This document shows positions 1 to 13,200 of a DNA stretch of 64,000 nucleotides, piece after piece (within the stretch, counting starts at the first letter, position 1; each line of letters opens with the position of its first letter). Below the pieces are notes generated by a model. The model did not search any database and was not told the DNA's origin. It saw nothing but the letters and a program-made list of their open reading frames with translations. The DNA is taken from NCBI GenBank assembly GCA_038373865.1, contig JAXGGA010003935.1:31174-95173 (forward strand). Direction: 5' to 3'. The position numbers were made by a program, and so were the translations under genes. The DNA is from Uloborus plumipes. Its lineage: Eukaryota > Arthropoda > Arachnida > Araneae > Uloboridae.

Positions 1-1075
1 ATTCCTTTTAGTGCAAATTTATTTTGAAATTTCATTGTCATAGGATATGACAGCAGAACTTCATAGATTGAATTTTTGCAACCAAAAAATAAACAAATAA
101 ACTAGAATAAAATATAAATTAATTTAAAAAAAGAAGCGTTTTAATTGGCAAAGTACCTTTAGTAGCTCATGCGCAAAATTACACAGGTACAAATTAATAA
201 CTTCCGCTTTTTGAAAAATGGTTAATAAAAAGACTATTTCACTAAGTATGTTGAAAAAGTTGAGTTTCAAATTTCTGAGATAAAAACCAGTGGTGACCAA
301 GAAGGGGGGGGGGGATCCTCCTGCCGAATGCTCATTTGAAACTTTTAGGGGATTCATGCCCCTGGAGATCTTTGGAACATTTGAGGGGAAAAAAGGAATG
401 CAAAATTTTTTACGATAAAGAGTGGGCACCCTTATTAGTAAAACAATAAAAATTAAGCAAATGCGAAGCACTCCGAAACTTTTGTTATTTCTCTTCATTG
501 TTTTTATAAATGGAAAATCGTTTTTATGTATGTCTAGTGTCTATCGAGTTTAAACAGCAAGGTAAAAGGGCTCTGGTCTGTGGAAGTTTTCAAACCAAAT
601 CTGAACCTCGATGAATGACGTGTTTGTATTTTTTAATGGAGTTCAACTCACTCAACTGTGAACAAAATGACTTCACATGCTAAATGGAATCTTTTTGTCA
701 TGTTTACCAACAGGGTACTATAGTCCTTAGGCGTTGACCTCTTACCCCGAAAGGCGCAGGTTCAAACCTGAATCCAGTTGGTAAATTTTCAAGATTCAGA
801 AAATCAACAGCGTCCATGTCGTGTAGTAAAACGTCGATTAATCGTTTATCTTTGACTAGTATAAGAAAATTTAAATTCCTTATTCAGTTTCGAATCGTAA
901 AAGGCTAAGACTTCATCTGCAGTTAAAACTCGGCGGCAAAACTCACAGAATAATAGCATGGGCCCACAGTAGTTTCTCATGAATTGGGTCCTCTTCAAAT
1001 AGTGAGTAGCTATTACACAATCCCATTAGAAACAAACAAGATTCCATACCTGTAGCTTGTTGCTATCTTTTGCAG
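1..1075. other. Left-edge intron of Vps13
   Basis: AT-rich non-coding sequence ending in the acceptor TCTTTTGCAG. It contains a poly-G run near 304-313 and a weak tRNA-like stretch near 706-782. No upstream Vps13 exon was recognised. Short ORFs on the minus strand show no family resemblance. Confidence 0.7.
706..782 (+). repeat. Possible tRNA-derived (SINE-like) remnant
   Basis: It contains GGTTCAAACC, which fits the Pol III B-box consensus, and short flanking complementary arms (ACCAAC and GTTGGT). The T-arm and anticodon arm do not fold into a proper cloverleaf, so this is not called a tRNA gene. It may be a decayed SINE or chance. Confidence 0.22.
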
Positions 1076-1257
1076 TTTGTGAGCATCTACGAATTGTGTC
1101 GAGCGTTCGAGTTGATGTCCGTCAGTCAACGCTTTCGGAAGTACTTCCACGAGCTGTCTGTTAAGGGACACGCTGCGGATTACTGGAGAGACGCCTACTC
1201 CGCCGTGCTGGATCAATACGTCAGGCCCTACACCTGGGCCAGGATACGAGAACATAG
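1076..1257 (+). CDS. Vps13: Vps13 exon 1 of window
   Basis: Enters in phase 0 after TTTTGCAG and begins FVSIYELCRAFE. It encodes a helical part of the extended chorein region ending WARIREHR, the block that precedes the long helix pair in VPS13A/C. It ends in phase 2 at AG|GCAAGT, a GC donor. The following intron (1258-2167) shows no recognised element. Confidence 0.93.
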
Positions 1258-4200
1258 GCAAGTACTTTTCTCCAACGACTCCCTATCCTATCTGGTGCTG
1301 TTCTGTTGTTTCTTAATCTACTTGCGCAATGAGAATCACTTCCAGAATGCGTATTGTACACGGTGATTCAGAATTCATCATGAATAATTGGAGGGGAGGT
1401 AGGAAATTAAAAAAAAAGGATATTTCGAAAAGAAAAGCATGGGCGCAGAAGAACACTTGGTGGTGTAGAGAGCACTGTATGTGCACAACTCCCATACAAA
1501 AGCACAGCTGTTTAACTTGTACATCGTGTAGTCAATCGTCACTCGATAAGGTGACTTTGCAGGAGTAACATGAACCGGTACACGTGGAATAAGCTTGAAG
1601 TTATGCATTTAACTAGCAGTGTGGTAGGAGAAATATTTCTTTGAATGAGGCAATGGGTATGCAACGTGCATCCCGACATCTAAGCAAACACATACATATG
1701 TAGTTGAGGCTTTTTAAACTTTGCAAATATCGCATATCAAGAATGAAAGGGGCACTTTTTAAATTGTATCAGCATTAAATTCTCTCAGATCAAAAAAAAA
1801 AAAGATGTGCCTCTTTCCTTCTTGGTGTGCGATATCTCAGGTTTTCGAGGATTTCCCTCATTCAAGTCATTAATTTAAAAGTTTTTTTTGAAGTTATTTT
1901 CTCCCCATTTATTTGTTTATATTTCAAGTAACTAACTTAGTAGAAAGGTAAGCGTAATTAGTTCTTGGTTAGTGATTTAGTTCTTCCTATTCATATATGG
2001 CATATTTTACATATTTCCCTGATGATCAAACGATGCATGCGTTACCAAGCAGGAAAAAAAAATGATGAAACTGTAGCAGAGTAGAAAGCAGAAAATGACC
2101 ATAAAGTGATGTATACACAGATATGTCAGTGCAAATATGTTGACCTTTCGTTATCTTTTGCTTGAAGGAATAACTACCGACGCTACAAATCTCTCTACAA
2201 AGATCATCTTCATCGTCCGACAGACACTGAGCTCAAGCTGGACATTCAACTTTTGGAGGACGCTTTGGATGTAACCAGCATTCTTGCAGCGAGGGAACAA
2301 GCCAAGATGGAGGTAGGTGCGGATCAAAATTACCGATTTAAAGATCACTCCTGACAGATTTTAATGCTTATGCTTTTTTCCAACTATTTTAAAAATAGGA
2401 TACTCATATGTGCTCTGCACAATAGCCACAGATATTGTATTTACGCTTAAAAGAAAGGAACAGTTATTGTCACCAGATGATTCTGTGCAAAATGTTTGTC
2501 TACTTAAATGTATGTTCATGTATTATTGTGAGCTATTGAAATATTATTTCTGAAAATATGGCATCTGAATCCAATCTACGGAGACTTGAATCTGAAGTTC
2601 TGTGTGCATTCACGTTGCTGGCAATATCAAACTAGACTGTTTTAAAGGAAATATATATAATAGTTGAGGTAAATCTAACTTGGTCGCGTCGTAGAACAGT
2701 GTTTAGGATGTGAGTTGATTACCCAATTTTGCCAAGTTAATTTTGCCCAAACTTTATATAAACAAAGAAATGTGCTTTTTGGTGACGTGTTTGGCTTAGA
2801 CAAGAAAACATTAGGGCTGAGCATACACGATGTGAATAGTATTTACCAACTGTTTTTTGTTTTATATGCCAAAGAAAATGCTTAAAGTGGCAAACCTTCT
2901 GTCAACGTGTTTGTTTACTTTCGATCTATCTTTTAAGTAAACTGAGTTTAGTGCTGCTCTGGTAAGATGATCTTCGACATTAACAATGCTTTCCTATTTT
3001 TTGAGTAAAACGAAGGATAATTGGTGCTGAATTGTATTGAGTTGCTTTTGTTGTTGTTTTGCAAAAGTATTCCAGTTCAAATCCGTGACAATTACCCTTT
3101 AATAATAATAATAAGATAATAACTTAATACTCAAAAGAGTGTTGTTGTTGCTGATACCACTCGGGTATCCGAGCCCGAATAGATGCATCTACTCGAATTT
3201 AAGTCAGAATTGGCGCAGTTTCCGCGTTGTTTACTAACCCCATTAAGGTGGAAGTCCAATTTAACTCAACACACCTGACATAAGACCCGTTTATAGGGCT
3301 GGCTGCCATTCACAACATACATTCACACAAGGAAAGGACAAGGACAGAAGAGAGAGAAAGTAACCATGCCCGAGATAGGACCATCACGCCATCCGAGTCA
3401 GACTTCTCTGATCACTAGATAAGGTGACCGGTTCAAACAACGTACACATTGTCAAAATGAGAAGTCAACTTACCCTATCCGTACAATAAGTTTCTCCCTC
3501 TGTTCCAGATAGCCGAGGAAGAGCCCGCCTTCGTCCGGAAAGTACCCATCCAGAAGGGCTGGAGCTTCTGGAGCTGGTTCTCCTCATCCGGCGAGGAGCC
3601 GGACGGGATGTTCTCCCTGGAGCCCCACTCACCCGGACTGAAAGGGGCCCCGGACGAAGAGGCCACCGAGGAGGTCCTGGTGGTGGGCGACCGCGACCGC
3701 AGCTGGTGGTCCCGGATGACGGCGGAGGAGCGGCGGCGGCTGTTCGAGGGCGTGGGCTACGGGGAGCCGCCCGGGTCCCCGGACTCGGAGCTCAACCACA
3801 TCGGCCACAAACTCAACTTCACGCTGGCTAACTGCACGCTCGCCCTGGTGAACGGGGAGAGGGAGGTCCTGGTGGCCACGGTCACGCACTTCCTGTGCAG
3901 CCTCGAGACCAGGCCCGGGGCCAAGGCCTACAAGGTGTCGGCCCGGACCGAGAGCCTCGTCGTGGAGGGCGCCTCGCTCGAGAACGACCTGGTGCCTATA
4001 CTCACGGCAGACAACGTTACCAGTGGTGAGGCCCCAGTGCTCTTTACATATCCCTTTTTAATACGCTTTTATTAGTTTCAAACGTGGGTTTGTTTGTTTG
4101 TAAGTATGTATGTAACTCTGAATGAAAGATAAAACTCACGTTTTTAACAAATATGAAAGTAATATATTTAACACTATTATTGATACTAAAGGCTAAACTA

Positions 4201-7200
4201 TTTTCTTACACTTCGACGTGTTCAAGTGCTTCAGTTGTTTGTATGTAACTCTGAATGAAAAATAAAATTCACGTTCTTTGCAAACATAAAAGTAATATAT
4301 TTAGTACTATTATTTATTAATACTAAAGGATAAAATGTATTATATAAACCATATTACTGTATTACATGTTGATGCATCATAAGTGCATCTATTTTTTTTT
4401 AAGTTTTTAAAACTAATTTAAAGATTATTTTTTCTTTAAAATTTCAGTTTCATTTTAAATTTTCATTGCAACTTCTTTGATCTATTCAAATGCTAATTCA
4501 TATTCAGAAACTATTAAGAAAATTGTCGCGTTCCGTACCGAATCTTTGAAACTGACCTATACATTTCTCCCTACATAACTATGTCTTAACATTCTTACTT
4601 AAGAAATTAAATTCTGGATTTTCTAGGTTCCAACGTGCCCCACGTATTTTCTTTGGATTTTGAGAAGAACCCGTCACATGTAAATGCTCCATATGGACTG
4701 ACAGTTACTGCTGAGCCTACTGAAATTGTTTACCACAAAGTGAGTAATAATATAACCGTAAAAATCTGTTCGTTTAAATAATCAAAAGCAGATTACTAAG
4801 CACGAGAAAAAACAACTAACTACAAAAAAAATCTTAAGTTATTTATTTATAAAATTAAGATATAAGGAGCCGAGCGATTAGAGCATCGAAGTCGGGAGGA
4901 GATCACATTGCATTCAAAGACCTTGACCATGAAAACCGACGCAAGAAGATACGGATTATTTTCTAGTTAAATCGGTAAACGTGAAAGTTATGTGTTCAGT
5001 CGCATAGCAGTTTGCTACGGGTACAGGAAACAGAAGAAATACACTATTTCATTAGTGTAGTACATTAGTTGTACAAAAGATGACTAGAGGCACCGTCTTT
5101 TTATGGTTCAGCCAGTTATAGTCTTTCTCTGCTAGATACCTCGAAGGCTTACATACAAAGCCTCCTTTACAAAGGGGGCTATTTCGTAGTTCTGAAAATG
5201 GTGAATACAGAAGGGGTTCAGGCGAATTCATGTTTTGAAAAAAAATCTATATTATGATTTAATTCTCATATTTTGAAATATATCCAAGTCTATCATATTA
5301 GCGGGATTCTTTTTATCTATCTGAATGCTACCACAATCTACAATTAGTTAACCAGAAAATTCACCACTAAAGCAATCAGATCATTGATTGCTTCATTGAT
5401 TTTTAATTACGATTTCTGATTACCACCGCAACTTTATTGAATGAAGTTCTGTCTGTCGATCAAGACAAAATTTTGTTATTTTCTGTACTTAAATCTTAGA
5501 TGAAGTATTCAAGAACAGAGAATGTCGTTAAATTCGTTTTAGGATAAGGGAAAAAAGCTAAGGGAAAAGCGAAGATCAATTTCTTTTCTCACGTGGCAGG
5601 TTGCCGTATTCCATTCGGCACAAATCATTTCTTTCCATCATTTTGTTATTTTTGGTTTAATTTAGTCAATACATAACAGAGCTCTCTTCAAAATAGTGAT
5701 AAATACAATTCTAATAATGTTAGAGTTATGCAATGAGACGGAATATCACCTGCCAATCAAGAATAACCCTGTAATATAGAATGTCTACTCCTAAAAGATT
5801 TAAATTCTTGCTTCAACTGAACACTTGTGCAAGAAAAGTAGGGGATTTATGACTTTTCTTTTCACATTTAGAAAATGGATAATTGCAACCAAATTAAAAT
5901 AATGCATAAATATCTCGAAGGCCTGGGCTAATAATACCGAGGTATCAACCTTAGTTTATAAATCTTATTTTTCGAAATATTATATTTAAATCACCGTGTA
6001 AACATTTTGAAAATATGTACTGAAGCATCTAAAAGCAAAAAAAAAAAAAAAAAAAATATTACAAATGGTAAGAGAAAAACTTTTCAATGTAAGTCTACCT
6101 AGGATTAGAACTTTGCACAGGTTTCACTCAAAGCTTAAGAAATTCCACTTACATCCCTTTGTTTCGCAGTGCCTGAAATTTTGAGGAGTGATACTTATTG
6201 TTTAAATCAACTTACTTTTTCTGAAGTTTTACTTCTATGTAATCAGAGGTTCTCATTTCAAAAAATATGATTCATTGTAAGAAGTAAAGATAATATTGTC
6301 TTTTTCAGTACGCTGTGAAAGAACTACTGGAATTCTTCAAGCTTCCGCGCGTCAGCGTGGAATTATTGAAGCAGAAAGCCAAAGAAAAAATGAGGCTCTT
6401 GGCGGAAATGGGCAAAGAAAAGATTGCCAATGCATTCTCGCTGCACAAGGTAAGACTGAATTAGCCTTTCATAACTATCCTGAAATTAAATTCGAATAAA
6501 AAAGAGCTATTGATTGATGTTTTCTAGTTTATTTAAACATTTTTATAAATTTTTAAGTTTTGTACTTTCTTCAGAACAACAAGGGGAGGGCATAAGCGAT
6601 GGGCGCATATTTGAAAATACAATAAATTAATTGCATAAGTACATTACGAACAGCATGCGATTAAACAACACTGCGATTCGTAGATATTCCTACAGTATAC
6701 AAAACGAATAATTGCTCAAAAAAAAAAGGCCAAAGTGTTTTCATCCTCAGTATCACCTCAAAGCCTGTGGCACGGTTGCCACAAGCTTTATTTCTTGCAC
6801 TATTTTTAAGTATAATATTTTTTCAATGAGATTATCTTCGATAGCTCAATATCACATTTCAAATACACTTTATTTTAAGTGGACTATGGAAGTGAAACTC
6901 ATGGTGAAAACAAAGGTGCCGCTTATGGTTGCCGCTTATCACAGCTTTCACCTAGCATGAGTATAACAATATCTGCACAAATGTGACTTTATCAAAATGC
7001 CTTAATTTAAATATTAAGAGACATACATCATTTTCAAATATACGTCATAAAGCAAACTTTGATGCTTTTATTTTCGCTTTCAGATGGTGCATTTAAACGT
7101 GGAACTAAGATCTCCCTACTTCGTGATTCCCGAACATGGATCGTTGCAGAAGTAAGAAAATTTGAATTTTCCCTAAAAAATGCTGCAATCTTTTCACACT

Positions 7201-10200
7201 CAATGTAATACATATAAGCTAAAGTTAATTACTGTTCAGATAGTCAACCACTGCGGATTTTCTACGTTTCTAATTCGATTTTGAATAGCGTTGTAGTGTG
7301 AGAGACAAGAGCTCTATTTAGTTGCATCATGGTTGTTACTATAGTTCCGTATTTTCAGCTAATTAACTAGTAGAATATCTTTGTTAACTTGATAGAAATA
7401 TAATTGTGAGGTGAAACGTAAATGTCATGTTCTTCGAAATTCCTAAACATCTTAAAAACCATTTTGAGTGGTTTGAATAACCTTCAAAATTATTGTGCTT
7501 GATTACTAGAAAAGCTGTTAGTTGCAGTGGTCAATTTTTGCTTGTCTGGCAAAATTTCTACTGCGAAACTTACATCATAACTCAGTCTGATGATTAGCGT
7601 ATACATTTCAAACCTTAGCATATAAATTTTAAACAAATGAGGGTGTGCTATAATAGCTTTTTTCTAGCTTAATAAGTATTTAAGTTTTTTTTTTTTTTAA
7701 ATCAAGCTTTGAAGCAGTAAAGAGAGAAATAAAATATTTCGTATATTTTTAGAGGTGGAAGCGTTATTGTGCTGGACACTGGAAAATTAAGTATTCATAC
7801 GGACCTACAGTCTGATGTCTCATCACTTGAGGTGAGTTTTCAGGGTTTTTAGTTTTGTCACTTTATGTGTAGTTTAAAGAATAAAATGTTTAGTCGACTT
7901 ATTATTAGAATTATTAGTGTTATCAATTGAACTTAAGGTAGGAAAAAAATAGGCTATCATTAAACTTTCTTCTGTATGTTTCAGGTCCATTATGAACTTT
8001 TTAATTTTTTACGGAAATCCTTTTCGAACTTTAGGTGCTAAAACTATTCAGCATCAGTTCTTATTGTGGGCCATTCATATACCGGGTTCTCTATTTCGAA
8101 TTATAGATCCCACACAAAAAAAATGGCCTATAATGCACGAAAAACCATTTTCCGAATATTTTCAAATAGAACTTCATATTTTTATAAATGGGTGGTAAAT
8201 TAGACAAAAGTCACAAATCGAAAACTCATTTTATTATTTCAAATTAAATAATATTTGTTGCTGTAAGATTTATGTTAGATAATCTTCTGCTTGACTCTAG
8301 ATGATGTTTTCTGTGACTTTTTATGAGACATTATAAAGCTGCACAGACTTTTATTTTGATGAGAGATTATTTTGGAACATTCAGTTGCGGAATTTTACTT
8401 GTTTCTGAATAGAAGAGAGATTATTAATTCAATATAATTCATATTTAACAAGTTTTTAAAAATCTTTAGGAATGGCGCATTTAGAATTTGAAAGTAGCTT
8501 TTAAGGTCTAAAGTTGATGTTATTTTGAGGAATGTTTTGTTTAAACTGAACATTTTAAAGATTCATGCAAACATTACACGAGAGATATCAGCTTTGATGC
8601 TCGAGATGACAGTGATGAAGCTGACGACGTCGCTATCCGGAGTAATTTAGAGCAGGTGTGCTCAACCATTTTTTGCTCCCCCTTTGCGACATTGAACGCC
8701 TCTGTGGACCCCATACACACATTTTATATTAATTCATTGTTCCTACAGCCTGTTTGTAAGCTTAAATGGGAAAAAGGTTAAAGGATTCGTTTCTTATCTA
8801 TAACTAGACGTATATAAAACATTGCATACATTTTTAAAATTAATTCCAAATGAATACAATTATTTAGTATGAACCCTGTGTTTCATGCAATGCTACTAAA
8901 TAAGGGACAAAACTGGCTAGAGCCCATTTCAAATCCTCTCTTTTAATACCCTTCAAGCCCTTTCCGTGATTTTGTTTTCTCTTGATGTAATCAATTTCCA
9001 CTTCTTGGCTGTGATTGTAAAGTTTCCTGTTTTCAGGAACCCACCAAGATGGAGGCAGAGGAGCGGCTCTATGATCGCTTCAATATTGCGCTGTCGGAGA
9101 TGCAAGTCCTCTTCTCCGATTCAGGTAAGAGGGTACAATGTTTTATACACAAAACATGCATAAAGTTCTCTGCTTAGGGCAATTGCATAGATGAAAAATT
9201 GTTTCAGGTTACGCTAAAAATTCAAAAACTCACAATGAAACGTCTTCTGAAATACCTCTATCGTAGTGTTAAATGCATTGCCATACAAAAAAAAATTAAC
9301 GTCATTCCAGTATAATAATCTCAGGGTTGATACTTAATATGGTACGCCTTTTTTGTATTAAACAGCATGTTAATTTTTTTTTATTGACTGAGCTGTAACT
9401 TTTGTAGTTAAATATGTTTATCATCTTTTTGATTATTTTTCAGTAACCTTTCACTTTTTTTGTTATCAAGGTCAGTTTTTTCTTCATGACTATGCATTAT
9501 TAGCATTTTATGCACTTCACTTTAAATAACATATCTTTGTCAACAATGCAGCATTACTTGGCGAAACGAATTTAAAGGCTGTATAGTTCTGAAGAGGGAG
9601 AATTCAACAACTTTAGTATATCATTATAATACACATATATTAGTTAAGAATTCTAAGTTCAGCTGGACTCATTTTCATTAAACTGTTTTAATGTAATGAA
9701 CAGAATAAAAATAACAATATTTCCTTTGTTAGCAGTCTCCGGTGACTTTTATCTATTTTTCTGTTAAACGATGTTGTTCTTCATTAAACTGGTTTCTCCC
9801 ATCCCTAAGACGGGGAGTTTATCATCTGATATATATATTTTTTAGCAAACATATTTCTAGTGAAACTTTTTATGAACAATACAGAAACTAGCGAAAACAA
9901 ATTTATTTGACATTTGGAGACAAATCTTTGGAATTTTTTTTCCCAGCAAGTAGTTTTTTGTGATGTTCTCCCACTCCTCCTAAGTTATGCCAATAATTAT
10001 ATTTTATTTACAAGTTTATCCATTTAAAATTATCATCTTTCTCCAAAAATAGTGTTCTGTTTTATTTCAAGGTAAAATGTTTTTCTCTTTAGGTGATGAA
10101 TGGCGCATGGCGAAGCAGAGCTCTGAATCGGAAATGCACCTAGTGCCAAAAGCAAAAGTTCAGGTCGTCTTTTCTAACAGCGTCCGACCAGATTGTAAGA

Positions 10201-13200
10201 CCTTACCTAGGTTAGTTATTTGCTAATTTTACTAGAGAACTGCACGAATCGTGCAATAACTAAACTATTTAAAATAGACCGCAATCGAAAGAACATATTG
10301 AGACATATTTTTGACTCAAAAAATATCTGCCAATAGTGCAATAACTAATTTTACCGGAGAATCGTACGAATCGTGCAATAAGTAAAAAAATAAAATAGAT
10401 CGCAATCCAAAGAACATATTGAGAGAGATTTTTGACTCAAAAAATATCTGCCCTCTTTTGCTCTTGTTGTAGAGATATAATCCACTGAAGTTTTAAGAAG
10501 AGCTCCAAATTTAAACTAAGCAAAAAATGGAAGGTATTCCGCGATTTCTCATCTACTTGTGAGAGGACATCAATCTACAAAGCGTGTGAAAGTTGCCTTC
10601 CATTACTCCCCGAAACTTGCTAAAATTTATCAAAATTTTGGTAGAATTTAGGACCTCATATTTCGATAACGGGGAGAGGAAACTAAATAATTCATGGGCT
10701 TAAACATGTGTTTGCAATGCAGGCTCTTTCGATTGCTATACTTAATTAGACTATTTTTTAATTATTAAACTTTCGTATGGTTTCCTAGTTAATGTTTCTT
10801 GACAATACAATGACGTCTGTGTGACGTCTCTCAGTTTATGTACCGCTATATATTTTTTGACACCTCTATGAACTCATTATACAGCAAGAGGTTCATATTT
10901 TTTTTTCTCTCTTTTGTATATGCTGCAGGCAAAAATTGAACATCAGCGTGCCGAGCTTGAAGCTCAACTTATCAGATCGCCGGGTGTCCATGATTGTCGA
11001 ATTTCTTCAGAACATTCCCTTACCCCAGTCTCCTTCTCAAGAACACGGCCTCAGCACATCTCCCAGCGAATACCACCTGGTAAGGAAGATCCAGTTAATT
11101 ATTTAGCAACATTATTTCCAGTTATTTCCAAATGCCCCTCAGAACCATGCCATAAAAAATGGCACTTACTTCCGTATGAAACAGCTTTAAAAAAAAAATG
11201 ATGAAGGTAATGAACAAACAGTTTTTGTGCAAGAAATCACGCATATTATGTGTGATAATTTAGGCATAAGGTTGTTTTCAATTACCTCTGTGAACTGTAT
11301 TTCCCAGTGAAAATAGCTGTCAACTGTTAAGCAGAACATGTCCCTACTTTCGTGAAATGGAACACGAAGTAAAACGATAAAATATAAATAAATCAAGAAG
11401 ATAATTATTTGACAGATTCAATTATTTTTTCTATGCATGAGATGATTTTATGTTTAATTAAGTATTTTTTTTTGCCCGTAAGAGGCTAATACTTTTAGGC
11501 GACCCAAAAGAATATTTTCAAGCTGAGAAAGCAGTTTTCAGAACTTCCAGCTGACAAATAAACATTGGGTCAAGGCACACGATTGGCTCCCATATTGCAG
11601 GATGCTATAGTTTGCCGATTTGGTTCCACGGATTCTTAAAATCCGTAACATCTGAATCCGGGTCCTTATAGCTTTAGCAATCTCAAAGTAGCAATTACGA
11701 AGCCCAGCAAAAGGCTCCCGTTCCAAATGCCCCTGGTCGAATTCGGACCAAGACAAGGATACAGATGGATGGTTACCATACTGTTTGATATTCGTCATAA
11801 TATCAACAATCATATTTTAGAATAAATGCTAATTAACAAATTTGCAAGGGTTTGAATGCAGTGGTCAGTGTTTTCATCTGGCATGTTTAAAAACGAAACC
11901 ATACTGCAGCGACTCGCCTGATTCTCGAACTAAGCTCGGAGACGGTGGTTGTTTTTCTTACACTGAGACTCCGTTGGTGGAGAAACAAGTTTTACAGAGT
12001 TTGTTTGGAGAATTATTTGCTAGAAAGGGTTTCAGGATAAAATGCTATATGAGACAGGACCGTCATTTAGGGGGTCAGGGGGATCAATTGCCCTCACCCT
12101 GACTTTGGAAAGTTAATGTAATAGATTGAAATGGGTGCGGTTTTCACAGTTTATTGGTATAATTTACATTGCGCTTATACTCTTTGCAGTCCCTTGGAAA
12201 ATTCGAAATGACGGGACCGATATGAGACTATCTTCGTTTTTTTTCCGGTTTTTAATCCGGTCAGGCAAATAAAAGTACTTGTTTTTTTTTGTGAGTAGTT
12301 CCCCTTCTTAAGATATTTTATTTCAAGAATTGAGATCTGCTCTTAATCAGAAAGCTCTAAAGGTCTTTTATAAAATTCATACGAGCTGAAAAATAATGTA
12401 AATCACTTTTGTAAATTGCATAAGTTTTCAAAATGAATAAATAAATAAATAAATAAATGATAAAAAAAAATTAACTTATAAAAAGCGCAGTTTTTTTTTC
12501 CGGCGAAAATATTCATTGATAAATAAAAGAAAATAAAGTAATTTGAGTAAAATGTGAGTTCGTGTGTAAAAAAATAAACAAATTTAAAATGAGTAAAAAA
12601 CTCAGCAAATATCTGTTTCAATGAGTAGACGCAGCTGTTTTCTGAGTGTTTTAACTCATTTTAAAATGTGCTTATTTGTACTTTATACACGTTGTCCCAT
12701 TTTGCTAATTTCACAGTACAAAGTTTTAGACTTTTTTTTTACAATAAAGTAACTTGAAGCTGAAAAAAAAAAAAAAGAATTTGGAGATAGATTTCGAATT
12801 GGGGAAATGGGATTCATGAATATTTGCAGAAAAACATTAACTAAAAGCAGACAAATCATGTGTAAACAGCTAGAGATAAAACGGAAAGGATCAGTTCCAG
12901 CGATACTTAAATCAAATATGCGGGGAAATGCTCTTCAGATTACTGAGTACTCAAAAAAGAATTGGATTTTTGAATTGTTGGTGAAACGCAAAGCATTTTC
13001 AAAGACATAAGCGCAGTATTTCCTTGAGTTTAAAGTGTTAAACTATATGTAGAACTCAAATAATACGCATTATCAAAACATAAAGTTAAACAAAAAATAG
13101 TATTTTCTTGTTTCGAGGCAGAAATTTTTCTTTTTTTTTTCAATAACTGCAGCACAAAAGTTAACAGTAAAAAGCACCAAAAGAAGTTTTAAGATTTCAG

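Noticed and set aside
706..782. Candidate tRNA gene
   Set aside because: It has a B-box-like GGTTCAAACC but the T-arm and anticodon arm do not pair properly. Kept only as a low-confidence SINE-like remnant.
1258..1265. A GT donor for intron 1
   Set aside because: The nearby GT (1262-1263) would change phase and insert residues in an otherwise gapless match to VPS13A.
3629..3889. Minus-strand ORF opposite exon 3
   Set aside because: It arises from GC-rich codons of exon 3 and has no family resemblance; the + strand reading is conserved VPS13.
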